Below are positions 21,551-33,482 of a stretch of DNA of 64,000 nucleotides, piece after piece. A program made the translations under genes and the position numbers. Below the pieces are notes generated by a model. The model saw only the letters and a list, made by a program, of their open reading frames with translations, had not been told where the DNA came from and ran no database searches. This DNA is from Dryomyza anilis (Eukaryota > Arthropoda > Insecta > Diptera > Dryomyzidae). Location of the stretch: assembly GCA_951804985.1 (NCBI GenBank), contig OX638130.1:85244583-85308582 (forward strand), written 5' to 3'. Within the stretch, counting starts at the first letter, position 1, and every line of letters starts with the position of its first letter.

Positions 21551-23883
21551 ACACACAGAAAAATCGTCTTTTGACATGAGGTTAATTGAACCGACGTTTT
21601 AGTGTTGCAAGCGAAATACATTTGTTCTAACCTCATGCCATTAAAATGAACGTACCTCATTTTACTACAACCGAAATATTTGTCTGCGCAACAGCACGTT
21701 CGGTTGTCGTAACTTCATGATTCCATTTTTGATTCTGCCAAAATTAACGTTCGTTTATTTGTTACTGCAATTGAGTTCGTTGTTTTATCAACAAAATAAA
21801 TGACAAACGGCAACCTCATATCTATCAGCAGTTCGGTTACCAGTTGGATCCCAAATAGACGAAATCCAATAACAATTATAGAAATATGCAGAAATAAAGA
21901 AACGTCACACATTTTCACGAAGTCGAAAACAATAGGAAATTCATTAATTAAGTAAAATGCGGAAAAATATATAAATATTAAAAAATAATCAATTAATTCA
22001 ATGCAAATTACTCTTTATTTAGTGAAATATAAAATTAATAAAAAATATGTGACCATATATCGACGCCACTTACGAAAAACCACACATTTCAATTTGCTTA
22101 CGAAAAGCGACGCATTCAAAAAATGTTTCATTAAAACAAGCATAAGTTTATTTTATTCACGAAAGGAAGCATTAAATTATTATATAGTTACGAAAAGAAT
22201 CTCATTCTCGTTTTCTCCACGAACAGAAGCATAACTTTATATTTTCCACGAATATAAGCACATTTATATTTTATCTACGAACAAAAACGCATTTTAAATT
22301 TCACCACGAATAAAAGCATATATGTATTTTTGAGACAGATATTCCAATATACATTTTTGTGGTTAAGAAATCACAATATGTTGATGATGGAGATAATAGT
22401 ATTTTATGACCAAAATTGTTGATCAGATTGTTGGTTAGTAGACATTTTTTGATGAAATTGTTCCAATGAATAATAGATTCACTTTCAGATAAGTCATTGG
22501 AACTTTTTTTTGATGAAACTGTTCCAATGGGCATATTTGGACACAAGCATGTGCGATTTTTCCAGAACCTACTTGCGTCACTTTTTTCGAAAAATGTGTT
22601 CCTTTTGGATTTGGTCAGAACTCACTTGTGTCATTGAACATTTTTTGGAAAAATTTGTTCCTTTCGAATTTGCAGTTAGGTGCAACTTTGGACATTTTTT
22701 TTATAAAAATTTGTTCCTTTGGGATTTGGCCAAAACCCAACTGCGTCATTGGACTTTTTTTTTTTTTTGGAAAAATTTGTCCTTTTCGGATTCTGAGGAA
22801 CACATTTTTTCAAAAAAATGTACAATGACTCAAGTGGGTTCTAGCCAAATCCCAAAGTAACAAATTTTTACAAAAAAAAATGTCCAATGACGCATGTGTA
22901 TTCTGACAAATTCCAATGGAACAATTTTTTCCAAAAAAAAGTCCAATGATGCAAGTTGGTTCTGGCCAAATCCGAAAGGATCTAATTTTCCAAAAAAATA
23001 TCCAATGACGCAAGTGGGTTCTGGCCAAATCCCAATGACCTAAGTTTGCTTTTGTGCATAAAAAGTCTACTGGAATAACTTTCTTGATGAAATATATATG
23101 CTTTTTTTTCATGGCGAAATGAAAGATAAGCTTTTTTTCGTAGCTAAATCTAAAAGTGTTTATTTTCGTGGTGAAAATAGAGTTATACTTCGTTTCGTGG
23201 CTATAAAACGTATATGCTTCTTTTCTTGGGTATAATAAAAACGTGATTGTTTTCGTGAGGAAACTGAACTTGTGTTTCATTACGTAGTAACTTCAAAAGT
23301 GCTGTTTTTCGTAAGCAAATTGAAACGTGTAGGTTTTCGTAAGAGGCGTCGATATCATCGTTGTAGAACGAAAAGTCACCAAATGCATTTTTATGAAATA
23401 CTTAATTTTCGAGTTTGTTGTTTAAAATAATAAAAAGTAATTGATGCATTTTTAAATTTGAAAAATCAATTGACAGATTTACATTTTCTTATCATTGAGA
23501 TCATTAATTAAAAATTGACAGAGTTATAAAGATTTTTGTAGATAAATATTTGGCATTTTGAAAACGTATTTGGTGACTTTTCGTTCTACCAATGAAAATA
23601 GATATTATTTTTTGGGTATGAGAAAACAAAAAATTAAATGTATCTTTTCAAAGTGTTTTTATTTTTCAGGAAGCGACATATCTACGCATCTATAATACCT
23701 ATATAATATTTTGCATACATAAGATTTATAAACATAAATAACTTTGTTAAAATACAATTTTAATTGAAGATTTAGAAAACCTCATTCTTACCGTCTAGGA
23801 GGTTGCGACAACCTCATGCTCACCAATTTGACGGTTGTCACAACCTCATGTTCACCGATTTGGAGGTTCAGTTTTCTGTGTGT
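21551..23883. mobile_element. 2.3 kb composite foldback element
   Basis: Terminal words ACACACAGAAAA at 21551 and, on the opposite strand, at 23883. CATGAGGTT words lie just inside both ends. The next layer, about 22045-22330 and 23080-23360, is an inverted repeat whose arms are built of roughly 37-bp units centred on CACGAA..AAGC. The innermost layer, about 22540-23040, is built of about 60-bp units (CCAATGACGCAAGTGGGTTC and onward) that switch orientation near 22805, the centre of symmetry. Tandem units in the arms are how foldback elements such as Drosophila FB are built. No protein-coding frame. Confidence 0.8.
23363..23589. mobile_element. 227-bp inverted-repeat insert nested in the foldback
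   Basis: Perfect 22-bp terminal inverted repeats (23363-23384 and 23568-23589, reading GTAGAACGAAAAGTCACCAA plus two bases) enclose AT-rich sequence. It lies within the right half of the 2.3 kb foldback and has no counterpart on the left, which marks it as a later insertion. Confidence 0.75.
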
Positions 23884-23902
23884 AGATTATGAGAACAATG
23901 GC

Positions 23903-24037
23903 GCATATTCATAGACAAATTAAAGTCAACATTAAAATAAAAGTCAGCTTTTTTGACATTTTCGACATAGAATAAAATGTCAAAAAGCTGATTTTAATTT
24001 TAAAGTCAACTTTAAATTGTCTATGAATATGTGTTAA
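23903..24037. repeat. 135-bp palindrome
   Basis: Arms read CATATTCATAGACAA..TTAAAGTCAAC and AAAGTCAGCTTTTTTGACATTTT, repeated as their complement after a short loop (about CGACATAGAATA). Nearly the whole 135 bp can pair with itself. Probably a small MITE. Confidence 0.75.
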
Positions 24038-24039
24038 TA

Positions 24040-26390
24040 TTTTTCAATATATTAAAAGTGGTTTGATCAACAATTTTATGAACACGATTCATAACAGTTG
24101 TGCGGAGAATTTTTTCTATGTATGCTAGATAAATGTAAAAGGACGTAGAACCTCTAGATGTTGAATTGCATAATTTGCTATAAATATAAAACAAATATTT
24201 ACATATAATTAAATTGGAAATAAATAATTCATATTCTACTAAAAGATATACTAAACATTTTTGTTAGATTTTCGTCTAAGAGCAATATTTAGCTGCAGGC
24301 AAAAAACATTTACTAGAGCTCAGCATGTTCATGAGTTTTTGTCAGATTCTATTTTTTTTTCTTTACTGCAACTCCTGCTGTTATTTGTGTCGACAACCAA
24401 TAATCAAATTGTTACCTTTGCATAATTTGCCATGCAATAAATTCATTATTTCGTTTGATTCTTTCGATTTCTCCAAACCACCCACCCATCGTGCCCCCAA
24501 TGCGTTAACATCAAAAACATTTCTTCACATACAAGTCCTGGCCGCAGGATAAACTCTTACACACATTAATATGTATGCGAACATGTCGCATCCTTAATAG
24601 GTATTATTGATGTAAGTGGGGGCAAAGACAAATACGTCACATCGCAAATAGCAGAGTTGTACAAGCGGAAAAAATACAATTTAGCAAAAATATAAATAAT
24701 GCTCTAGAGCAAAAAATACAGAAAAAAACGACATCCATCAATGCGGAAATAAATAGAAGAACTGAATCTACTCAAAACTACATGGCGAGCATGTCATACG
24801 TATTTTGCTTCTGGGGATTAACGCTGTATCGTATGTTGAAGGACATATATAACGGAACGGGGGTAAAAAAAACCGAAAAACACAGAATTAATTTTGCAAA
24901 TAAATTATGTATTTATATTTTTTCGATAAAGCACTCAGCGCTAACATTTGGTAAATGCGCTAAAACGTTTTTTTTTTTTAATATATAAATTATTCAGTAG
25001 TACTTAATCAAATGCCTATAAATTTAAACGGATCTCACTTAAGTTGATCCTTTTTATTATATTTTTAAATAATAAAGTTGTCTTTTGAAAGTGTCGCTAT
25101 CATCATCATTAACTCGCGAAGCGCACAATACTACATCAACATTTTCATTAATCAATTTGAATGGTTATTCCAGTGAATCCCACCCCCCTCTCGAGGCAAT
25201 GTTGCCAAATTTCTTTTGCCTCATTTGCATATATTAACTTTCAACAAGCAGTAGACAAAAAAATAGATATTTTTTATTTTTATTATGTGCTGATAATGTT
25301 GACACTTTGCTCAAGGAAAGCTACACAAAATGTCAAGATAATGCAAAATGCCACAAGAGTCAATTTGGCAAATGAAAAAAAAATGCGACGTTGCCAAAAA
25401 AAAAATAAAAACACTTAAAAGTTAAATCAGCGTCATTGCAAAAAAAAAATAAACTGAAAAAAAAAAAGCCAAATCATTGGCGCACCATAATCCAAGGGTA
25501 AATAAACACTTAAGCTGCCTGTGACGGAAGGATGTCAGCCAGGCAGGGCAGAGCGTAGGGCAGGATGGTACCACGGAAGGACACAGCAACCCTCTTTGCA
25601 TATTTTATGCGCGAGGGTAACGCGCAACATTAGCGCGTTAAATTAACTTCTAAAATATGTCGCTTAACATGTTTCTTTTTGTTTGTTTTTATTTATATTT
25701 ATTTTTTAATAATGTCTTTATGAAACATTTTTTCTAGTTCAGTTCTTTTTGCTCAGTTGGTTTTTTGCGAAAATTTATTTTTTAAGTCTTCTTGATATGT
25801 TGAAGCTGTCGGCGGGTTTGACATTAAGTTGTCATCCAGCCACGTTTATTGTTTCGTGTCGTTCAGGCAGCACGTCACTCTTGCCACAAATAGGTTTTTA
25901 GGAGAAATTGCAAAAATTTGTCTGCGTCACTTCGGTTCGAAAAGTTGATGTATATGGTAAAGGAAACGGAATACTAGAAATGTAAAAACTTTAATGTTTT
26001 GTTAACTGTTTTGACGTTGTTTTAAAAACAGAGATCACAGAATTAAAGGTTAACATTTTTAGAGGACCCTGAAAAACTCTCAGTAAATATCATTTATTAA
26101 ATAAATCACTAAAAAGTCAAAAATTAAAGAAAACAAAAGAGGTATTGGTCTGAGAGAAACATTTATTTTTGAAAATTTGCGGTTAAACAGTGAGGTATAT
26201 AAAGTTTGACAAAGTATATCTCTCATTAGTAATTTTTGAGAAGTTGAGAAGCGTTGATGCACAATTCTCTTTTCAGATGAATCCCAATATTTCTAGACCA
26301 CAAACTGATGGTAACTTCTGATTAAATATTTGGATATATGTATATGTAATAAAAACCCTAAAAGCTAAAATTAAAAATTTCTTTATCAAA
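24040..26390. other. Non-coding stretch; single-copy island at about 25.0-25.9 kb
   Basis: No gene or transposon is recognised. The segment around 25.05-25.9 kb has mixed composition and low repetitiveness (for example GCCACGTTTATTGTTTCGTG near 25838), unlike its surroundings. Open frames of 60-85 codons have no recognisable content. Confidence 0.35.
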
Positions 26391-27065
26391 AAAAAAAAAA
26401 AAATGTTTGGTCGTAAAATAACATTTTTCGAAAAATTTCGAAATAAAAAATTATAAAAAATAATTTTTTTGGGCGATAAAAACAACGCAATTTTTGAAAA
26501 CAACATATTCCATACAAAAATTTTATTCGACAAAAAAGCAATGTTCGAAAAAATTGAAATATATACGAATTATTTGTAGTTATCAATACGTCATCACACA
26601 AAGATCACTAATGCGGATACTTGGCTGTATCCGAAACGGTCCGTATGATCATTGCATTGTTGTGTTTACAATTTGTTGTTGTTTCTTCAAAAACTTTCAA
26701 TAGAACTTAGCCATGACCTGGGTTTCAGTCAATTAGATGTCGGCTCTCTTCCAAAAGAGTACATCGAAAAAAACCTTCTGAAAATAGAATTGTTTAAAAA
26801 ATGTGGGTGATAAAAACAACGCAATGTTCAAAAACACCATATTCCAAAAAAAATTAAACGAAAAAAATAACGAAATTTGAAAAAAAATGTTAACTACAAA
26901 AACAACGAAATAGTCGAAATCACCATTTAAAAGAAAAAGAAAAACAAAAACAACAATTTTCGAAAATTTAGAAAAATAAATTGTTAAACAAAATGTTTGG
27001 ACGACAATAACAATGACAACGCAATGTTTGAAATCAACATTTTCCAAAAACAAATTTGTATGTTT
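26390..27065. repeat. Degenerate repeat of AAAACAACGCAATG units
   Basis: The series CGATAAAAACAACGCAAT, TGAAAACAACATATTCCA and AAAAATTT recurs in diverged form at about 26470, 26805, 26900 and 27005. Separated from it, the block AGATCACTAATGCGGATACTT (about 26600-26660) resembles 29327-29390. No coding capacity. Confidence 0.5.
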
Positions 27066-27175
27066 CTCCAATCAGTTTCTGTAAAAATAAAAGTTTTATA
27101 TAACTCTCAACCAAAGACTTTCATATTTTTTGAAAAATATAATATCTCTGGTTAAAAATATATAAACTCGATGTA

Positions 27176-28393
27176 AAGGGTTTTTCAAATGGGACGCTAC
27201 AAAAGTAGAGCGACAGGGACAGCAAACGACGCCATATTTCTTGCCGCTCTGTTGATATTTGTCTTCAGTAAGGTTTGCCATTTCAAAAAAGATATACGAG
27301 CCAACCACAAGTCGAAATTATGAAAATTTACTACAGTTGCCTCAACGTTAAGAGCGCTACGTCCAATTTATGGTAGTTATAATCGTCCAAGCAGATCAAC
27401 AATTGAGCGTCTAGTGGAAAAATTTGAATCCACAGGCACAGTATAAAATGTTCCCGTGCCAGTGAGACAAAGAAGTGCCTGTAGTGTCGAGAATATTGCT
27501 ACCGCTGAGGCTTCAGTTGAAGAAATCCAAAATGTGTCTCTCACACGTCGTTCTCAAGTGTTGGGCATCTCTGTGACGTCCTTGTGGCGAATTTTTCGAA
27601 AAGATCTTGGCCTACATCCTTACAAAATCAAATTGACGCAAGAACTGAAGCCGCTTAACCACCAGAAGCGTCGTATGTTCGTGAATTGGGCTGAGCAACA
27701 ACTTGAAAATGATTCGGATTTTCATCGAAAAATCATATTCAGTGATGAGGCTCATTTCGTCAATAAACACAATATGCATTATTGGTCAGACAGCAATCCA
27801 CACGTACTCCATGAGTCATCATTGCATCCCGAAAAAATTACGGTTTGGTGGAGGTTTATGGGCCGGTGGCGTCATTGGGCCGTACTTCTTCCGTGATGAT
27901 CAAGACCGGCACGTTACTGTGAATGGGAATCGCTACCGTTTAATGATAACCGAATATTTTTGGCCCCAGTTGGACGATATGGACTTGGAGGACATGTGGT
28001 TCCAACAGGACGGCGTCACAAGCCACACAGCGAATGCCACAATCAATTTATTGGAAACCAAGTTTGGAGAACGTGTTATCTCACGAAATGGTCCAGTCGA
28101 TTGGCCGCCTCGGTCGTGCGATTTGACGCCGTTAGACTATTTCCTATGGGGCTACGTCAAGTCAATGGTCTATGCCAACAAGCCAGCGACGATTGATGAA
28201 CTTCGTACGAATATCGAACGTGAAAATGCAGCAGTATCGGCCGATTTATGCTTGAAAACCGTCGAAAATTGGACTTCCGCAAGCGTGCCCGTGGTGGCCA
28301 TGCAAACATAATGGCATCGAACGTACTTTTACAGGAATAAAGAATTTCATTGATATCCAAAAACTTTTGTAGCGCTCTTATTGAAAAACTCTT
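27176..28393 (+). mobile_element. Second mariner-type element, complete ends
   Basis: A 1218-bp element with ~30-bp terminal inverted repeats (27176-27205 and 28364-28393, about 24 of 30 matching, AAGGGTTTTTCAA at the left and inner GCTACAAAAG), flanked by TA at 27174-27175 and 28394-28395. It fits the size and target of Tc1/mariner elements and belongs to a lineage different from the one at 3.8 kb. Confidence 0.9.
27320..28340 (+). pseudogene. Mariner/maT-like transposase, lightly damaged
   Basis: The DNA-binding part includes STLRALRPIYGSYNRPSRST and IERLVEKFESTGTV, then a TAA at about 27446. The frame is then open from 27456: SVENIATAEASVEE, SLWRIFRKDLGLHPYKI, and the first catalytic Asp in IIFSDEAHFV. 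A frame change near 27845-27865 is followed by DMWFQQDGVTSHTA (second Asp) and PPRSCDLTPLDYFLWG (third Asp, about 36-37 residues on, outside the classic mariner spacing of 34). A last frame change near 28270 alters the C-terminus. All three catalytic residues survive, so decay is recent compared with the 3.8 kb element. Confidence 0.85.
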
Positions 28394-28395
28394 TA

Positions 28396-29514
28396 TATGA
28401 AAGTATTCAGATCGAACTATAGCTAGAAGTATAAAAATATTACTCCAAAATCTATTTTAATTTAAAGTATTGAAATCTAAACTATTTTTATTGATTCCAT
28501 AAATATAGAAATTGAATTATGAACAGCATAAATTATATTCGGTGCAAAAGAATTCTTTTTAAAAGTAACTAATTTAATTTCATAAATTGATTAGGACAAT
28601 ATTGAAAAATTACCAAGAGGTAAACAAGGCAGGAGAATTATTAACAGACTGGAAATGAAAATAATGAGAATTCAATGTACTGGAAATTAAATTTTCCGCG
28701 CAAAATTATCTATTTAAATTTTTTTTATACACACATTTTAGTGAAATAGTAAATTGTTAGTGAACAATCAAATTTTAAGTAATAAATTTAATATTTTGTG
28801 TACAATTTTATTTTAGTGCAGTATTGAATATTAAATAAAATTACATTTTGTATATAAAATTTTGAATTTCTATTAAAATATTATGAGTTTTTTTTTTTAA
28901 ATTGTGAAAACTTGAATTGAATTTTTATTGAAAAATTTAATTTATATTGAAAAATTTATTTTTTAGTGATAAATTGAATTTTTAGTGAAATATTGATTTT
29001 TTTAACAAATTGAATTTTATTCTGAAAATTTTCTTTTTTAGTTAACATTTGAATTCTGAATGAGCATTTAAATTTATAGTGATCATCTAAAATCACAAGA
29101 TAACAAATTAATGATTTTATCCGCGATCTTAGTATGATTTTCCGATGGAGTTCAATATGCCAATCTAGATCTCATAATAAGGTTTTTTGATATTAATTGT
29201 TTTTGTTTTACGACCTCTTTTGATTATTTTAATATATTGTCTTAACGTGCTCAAGGTCCAGTCGGTATAAATTGGGTGTTTTGTACTTAGGAAAACTTAG
29301 GCGACTTGGAATGTAGAATCTGCAGAGAAAGATCGCTGATGAAGGGGCTTGGCTGCCTCTGAAACAGCTGTACGATCTGCCACTCAATGCATTTTGCCAA
29401 TTGTTTTTTGTTTTTTGATATTCTCCGAAGTTTTTGAGTTATTAAGTAAAACAAATATATGGCTGATCAAAGTTATGACTAGTCAAATGCAAAAAATATT
29501 TTTTTTTTTGTGTA
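28396..29514. repeat. AT-rich degenerate repeat, TTAGTGAAAAATTGAATTTT units
   Basis: Between about 28690 and 29080 a ~20-30 bp unit of the form (T)TTAGTGAAATATTGAATTTT recurs in diverged form about a dozen times. The flanks are AT-rich with no gene. Near 29327-29390 sits a block similar to 26600-26660. Confidence 0.4.
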
Positions 29515-30981
29515 ACACTACACAACAGCCATTCTGCGCAGCAGTCAAGGTTATTTTTGTATTATTTAAAATGACGCCGTTATTCCAAAATATGGTTTAA
29601 TAATGTTTCTTTGGATAGGTTTACAAAATATGGGCCAATAACTTTTAGACCGTGCTTTCATAAAAGTGGTCACATATATTGGCAAACATCTCGCGTTTTA
29701 AATAACACATATGATCAAATGTTATATCGAATGAAAGTTAATTGAATATCGAATAAACATTTCATAGAACATTTTTAAATTGGTTCATTAGTTTAAGAGA
29801 ACTCGAAAGGTGAACTTGAAAAAATATTTTTTTTTCAACAAAAATTTAAGAAAAAATTCATTTAAAAAAAATCGATAAAGTAAGATAATACACAAATTTT
29901 AATTTTTCAAAATTAGTTCACACTCTTTCGAAGACATTGAGCTATAAATGTCAAAAATATATGGGTAACATTTGAGGATAAAAAAAGTTATGTGAATGCA
30001 ATATAATTGTATGCTATACAAATAGACATAAAAATAAAAAATAAAAAATGTGAGCGGATCACGATTATTTTTTGAGCACCTATTGATAGATGATTGTTTG
30101 TTATTAATTTTAAATTTTATAACTTTATCTTTAATACTTAACGAGATATGTGATCCAAAAAAGTAAACCCATATTTCGTAGTGGATGCAGTAGATTACGT
30201 TGACTAAATCGACTCATTTTCGAACTTCGAATTACTATTCTACTAAAATATATTGAAAATAAATTTCACATCATTCGGAATAACAGTTTTAAAGTTATCT
30301 TGTATAGGCGGACAGACAGGCGGTCATATCTAAATCGACTCGGAAAGTGATAAAGTGAAGAAAATATATACATTTTTATACCTAAAATTTCTCTAAAATT
30401 TCCTCACATATATTTTATAACTTGTAACCCATGGGTATAGGGTATAAACATATTATGCGATTTTTTTAGTTAATACCCAATTGTAATGCTTTCACATGAT
30501 TTTTTCTGTTCTCAAAACTTATCCATAGATTTCTTTTATTTTTACATCATTTTCTTTAGAAATGTACAGGCTAATTTTGCAATATTACAAACTGTGCATC
30601 ATCTGACGTTTTTAATTTTTCGCCATTTTTTCAAAGCATTTTTGAATAAAATTTTGATCGACAAAATTTACATTTTTCGAGTTCTTCTGTAGAGTTCCCT
30701 TAAACCAGTAAACCAATTCCAAACTATTGTAAGAAATGTTTATTGAATATTTAATTATCTTTTATTCAATATAACAAATGCGTTTATGGGTTTTATTAAA
30801 CGCGAGATATTTACAAATATATGTGACCACCTTTTTGTAAGCTCAGTACAAAAGTTATTGCCCGAAATATCGTAAACCTATTCGTAGAAAATTTTTTAAT
30901 TCATATATTCAAATTCTGCGAGTCATTTCCAATAATACAAAAATAATGGAATTTACTTTTTCTCATTTTGTTGGGTAGTGT
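29515..30981. mobile_element. Foldback element A (1.47 kb) with mini-me core
   Basis: Begins ACACTACACAACAGCC and ends in GTAGTGT (reverse complement ACACTAC). The two arms, about 330 bp each, are inverted repeats of one another: GGATAGGTTTAC, GTGGTCACATATATT, ATCTCGCGTTTTA, TATATCGAATGAAAG and GTTTAAG.GAACTC occur in both. A second copy, inverted relative to this one, is at 61133-62523. Inside (about 30300-30450) is a mini-me-like segment. No transposase, so non-autonomous. Confidence 0.85.
30304..30450 (-). mobile_element. Mini-me-like core inside foldback A
   Basis: On the minus strand: TATACCCTATACCCATGGGT, later TATATTTTC, then GAGTCGATTTAGATATGAC followed by CGCCTGTCTGTCCG. This is the (TA)n - core - (GTCY)n order of mini-me repeats. 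It is shorter than the corresponding stretch in copy B because part between the TATACCC start and the core is missing. Confidence 0.65.
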
Positions 30982-31284
30982 AATAGATCCCTTTTAATGA
31001 TAAATTTGTCTATGCACTGCGGTTTCGTTCTCTCGTCTGTCTTAAAGTCGTTTTTATTTTAGAAATATGTTTATCAAAAAAGTAATAACGTTTTAGGTAT
31101 AAATCTAAAACATCAGAAAAAATAATGGATTAAAAATAATTTTCCTAAATTATTCCTTTTGTGTTGGTTTTAATTGCTCAAATACGCAATGTAAAAATCA
31201 AATCATCAATTTTTAAAATATACATATAAAAACTGCTGTGGTATGTAATAAGTAGGCGTAGTAGTTTTTCCTTTATTGTCTATT
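30982..31284. other. AT-rich spacer
   Basis: Nothing recognised between two foldback elements. Confidence 0.4.
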
Positions 31285-32110
31285 ATATTTCGAAACCTTA
31301 AAATGTCGAAATTATAAAAGCTGGAAAATGTCGACAATTTTTAAAACTATATACAAAAACTTTTTTTTTTTATAGGATCAAAAAATGTCGAAAATTAAAA
31401 TGCCGAAATATCAAAATGTTGAAATACAAATTTCAAATCCTATATGAGCAAGTCCACACCAAATCTCGTAGGATTTGCAACTCACTCTCTTCGATTTCAA
31501 TGATATTTTGGCAACTGATAAAGGGTATCAGGATCTGCATTCACCATTTTTTTTCCGACCACTATTTCCAAAGATATCACATTTTCCAGAGATACAGTCC
31601 AAAGTTAAAAAATTGTCAATGATAATTTTTGTATGGTGGTTCTTAACATGAACATATGACCAATGGTCGTTATCCTTGAACTTCGCATGTCCTTAAAAAA
31701 AGTATTAAAAAAAAAAATCGAAATTTTTGTTGATTTTTTATAAGTGTTGAAGCTAAATTCCAAGATGGTATTTTGAAGGCAGCATATCTAAAAATCTCCG
31801 CATGAATCCTAGAGTAGCTAAAAATCAGAATTCGTTCTTTTTTAATATCTTTATCTTCGAGTTTTTTCGACATTTTCCATCATTTTTTCGGCAAAAAATG
31901 ATTTCGTCATATTAAATTTCGACATTTTTAGTTTTCGACATTTTGTTTTTCAACATTTTAGTTTTCAACATTTTTTTTTTCGACATTTTGGTTTTCGACA
32001 TTTTGGTTTTCAACATTTTTGTTTTCGACATTTTCAGGTTTCGGCATTTTTATTTTCTACATTTTTGTCTTCGGTATTTTTAGTTTCGATATTTTAAATT
32101 TCGACTTATC
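31285..32110. repeat. Foldback with tandem TTTCGACATTTT units in both arms
   Basis: The left arm (31285-31430) repeats AAAATGTCGAAA-type words. The right arm (about 31900-32110) repeats the complement, TTTCGACATTTTGG, every ~16-18 bp about ten times. The middle (about 31430-31880) contains CACACCAAATCTCG, CTTCGATTTCAATGATATTTT and related blocks, matching the interior of the element at 33.48-34.06 kb. It is therefore a repeat-armed foldback enclosing, or grown from, part of that element. Confidence 0.65.
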
Positions 32111-33482
32111 GTACCAGACTCGATATTTATTTTGTATTTTTTCAATAAAAAATGTTTCAAATGTAGTTGTAAAATAAATGATCCAAAAATATGCATACAA
32201 CAGGTGCCATAATTCATAATTCGAATAAAGCACAATTTGCATTTATTAGCAGTTGTTCAATAATTTAAAATTACAAAAGACGGTAAAAAAAACTTTTTAG
32301 ATTTATTAATATAAAAGTTCCATTTAAATGACAGCACAACGAAAAACTTTATCGCAAACTTTAGCAGGCATGTTATAGCCAGCCAAATAAAGAAAACAGC
32401 CCCATTGAAACACTGCAATCAGTTACGCATTTTTCATCTTCGCGATACTTAGACAACAAAACTTGTAGCCTTACAATATAGTTTTCTTTTTATTTTCTTT
32501 TTTTGTATGTTTTATAGGTTTTATTGCAAATTTTCTTGTATTATGTTTGTGTTGTTTTGCTGTATGTTGCTGTCACTCGTAATCAAATAAATCATTTAAA
32601 CATTTTGCACATTCGCTTTTAGGAGATTTTCTTTTTTTTTCTACTCTTCAAAAATAAAATATTTTAGTTCGGGAGTTTTCATTGAATTTTTGCCTCACTT
32701 GACCTCTTTTATAACACCGTAGCACAAACACACTCGACTGGCTTGTTTAATACTTATGCAAATTCCGTCGAGTCAGACAAATTTTCGTGAAAGTTTTTGT
32801 ATGTTTCTGACTTACCTGACTTCGGGTTATAAATATTGTGCGCTTTTTCAATTCCACAGCCACTTTCACCTGGAGCCAAGCAACAAAAGACCGTGAAATG
32901 GAAAAATATTCTACGAATCGAAGGTTGACCCTTTCGTTTGGCAGCATATCGCAGTCGAGTAATAAATAAATCGAACCAAATGAGGTCATATGGGTTCTTT
33001 ATGGAAAGTGCACAATTTTACTTGAATATTATTTAAACTAAAACTTTTAAATAGTTTCTACAAACATGTTTTGATTTAATAATTCAAATATTATTTCTTT
33101 TCAAATTATTTTTTTTTTATTTTCGCGCACGTAACTTTATTTTGCTATGATTAATTTTCCCTTCGTGTGTCATTGTTTAGCATTCTTTGCTTTGTTATTC
33201 CTATAAGTTTTAGCGGTGTTTTTAAAGTTTGAAGTTCACAGTTAAAACGTGACTCTTTCAAATACGATTTATTGTGTTTTTACTCTGATTTATGTTTCTT
33301 TTTTGTTGATGATGGTTTGAAAGAAACTAGATATAAATAATAATTTTATTATAAGTTATAGTAAATAATCTATATGCCAAAACAATGGTCGACGAATTGA
33401 AATATGATCAAATAAAATTTTTTATTGTTTAAGAAAATATACTATGATTTGATAGAGCATTTTTGCAAAATAAAAGAGAATC
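32111..33482. other. Non-coding stretch; single-copy island at about 32.35-33.0 kb
   Basis: From about 32330 to 33000 the sequence is non-repetitive with moderate GC (for example CACTTTCACCTGGAGCCAAG near 32861). The minus-strand frame 32989-32747 (80 codons) has no recognisable domain. No gene called. Confidence 0.35.
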
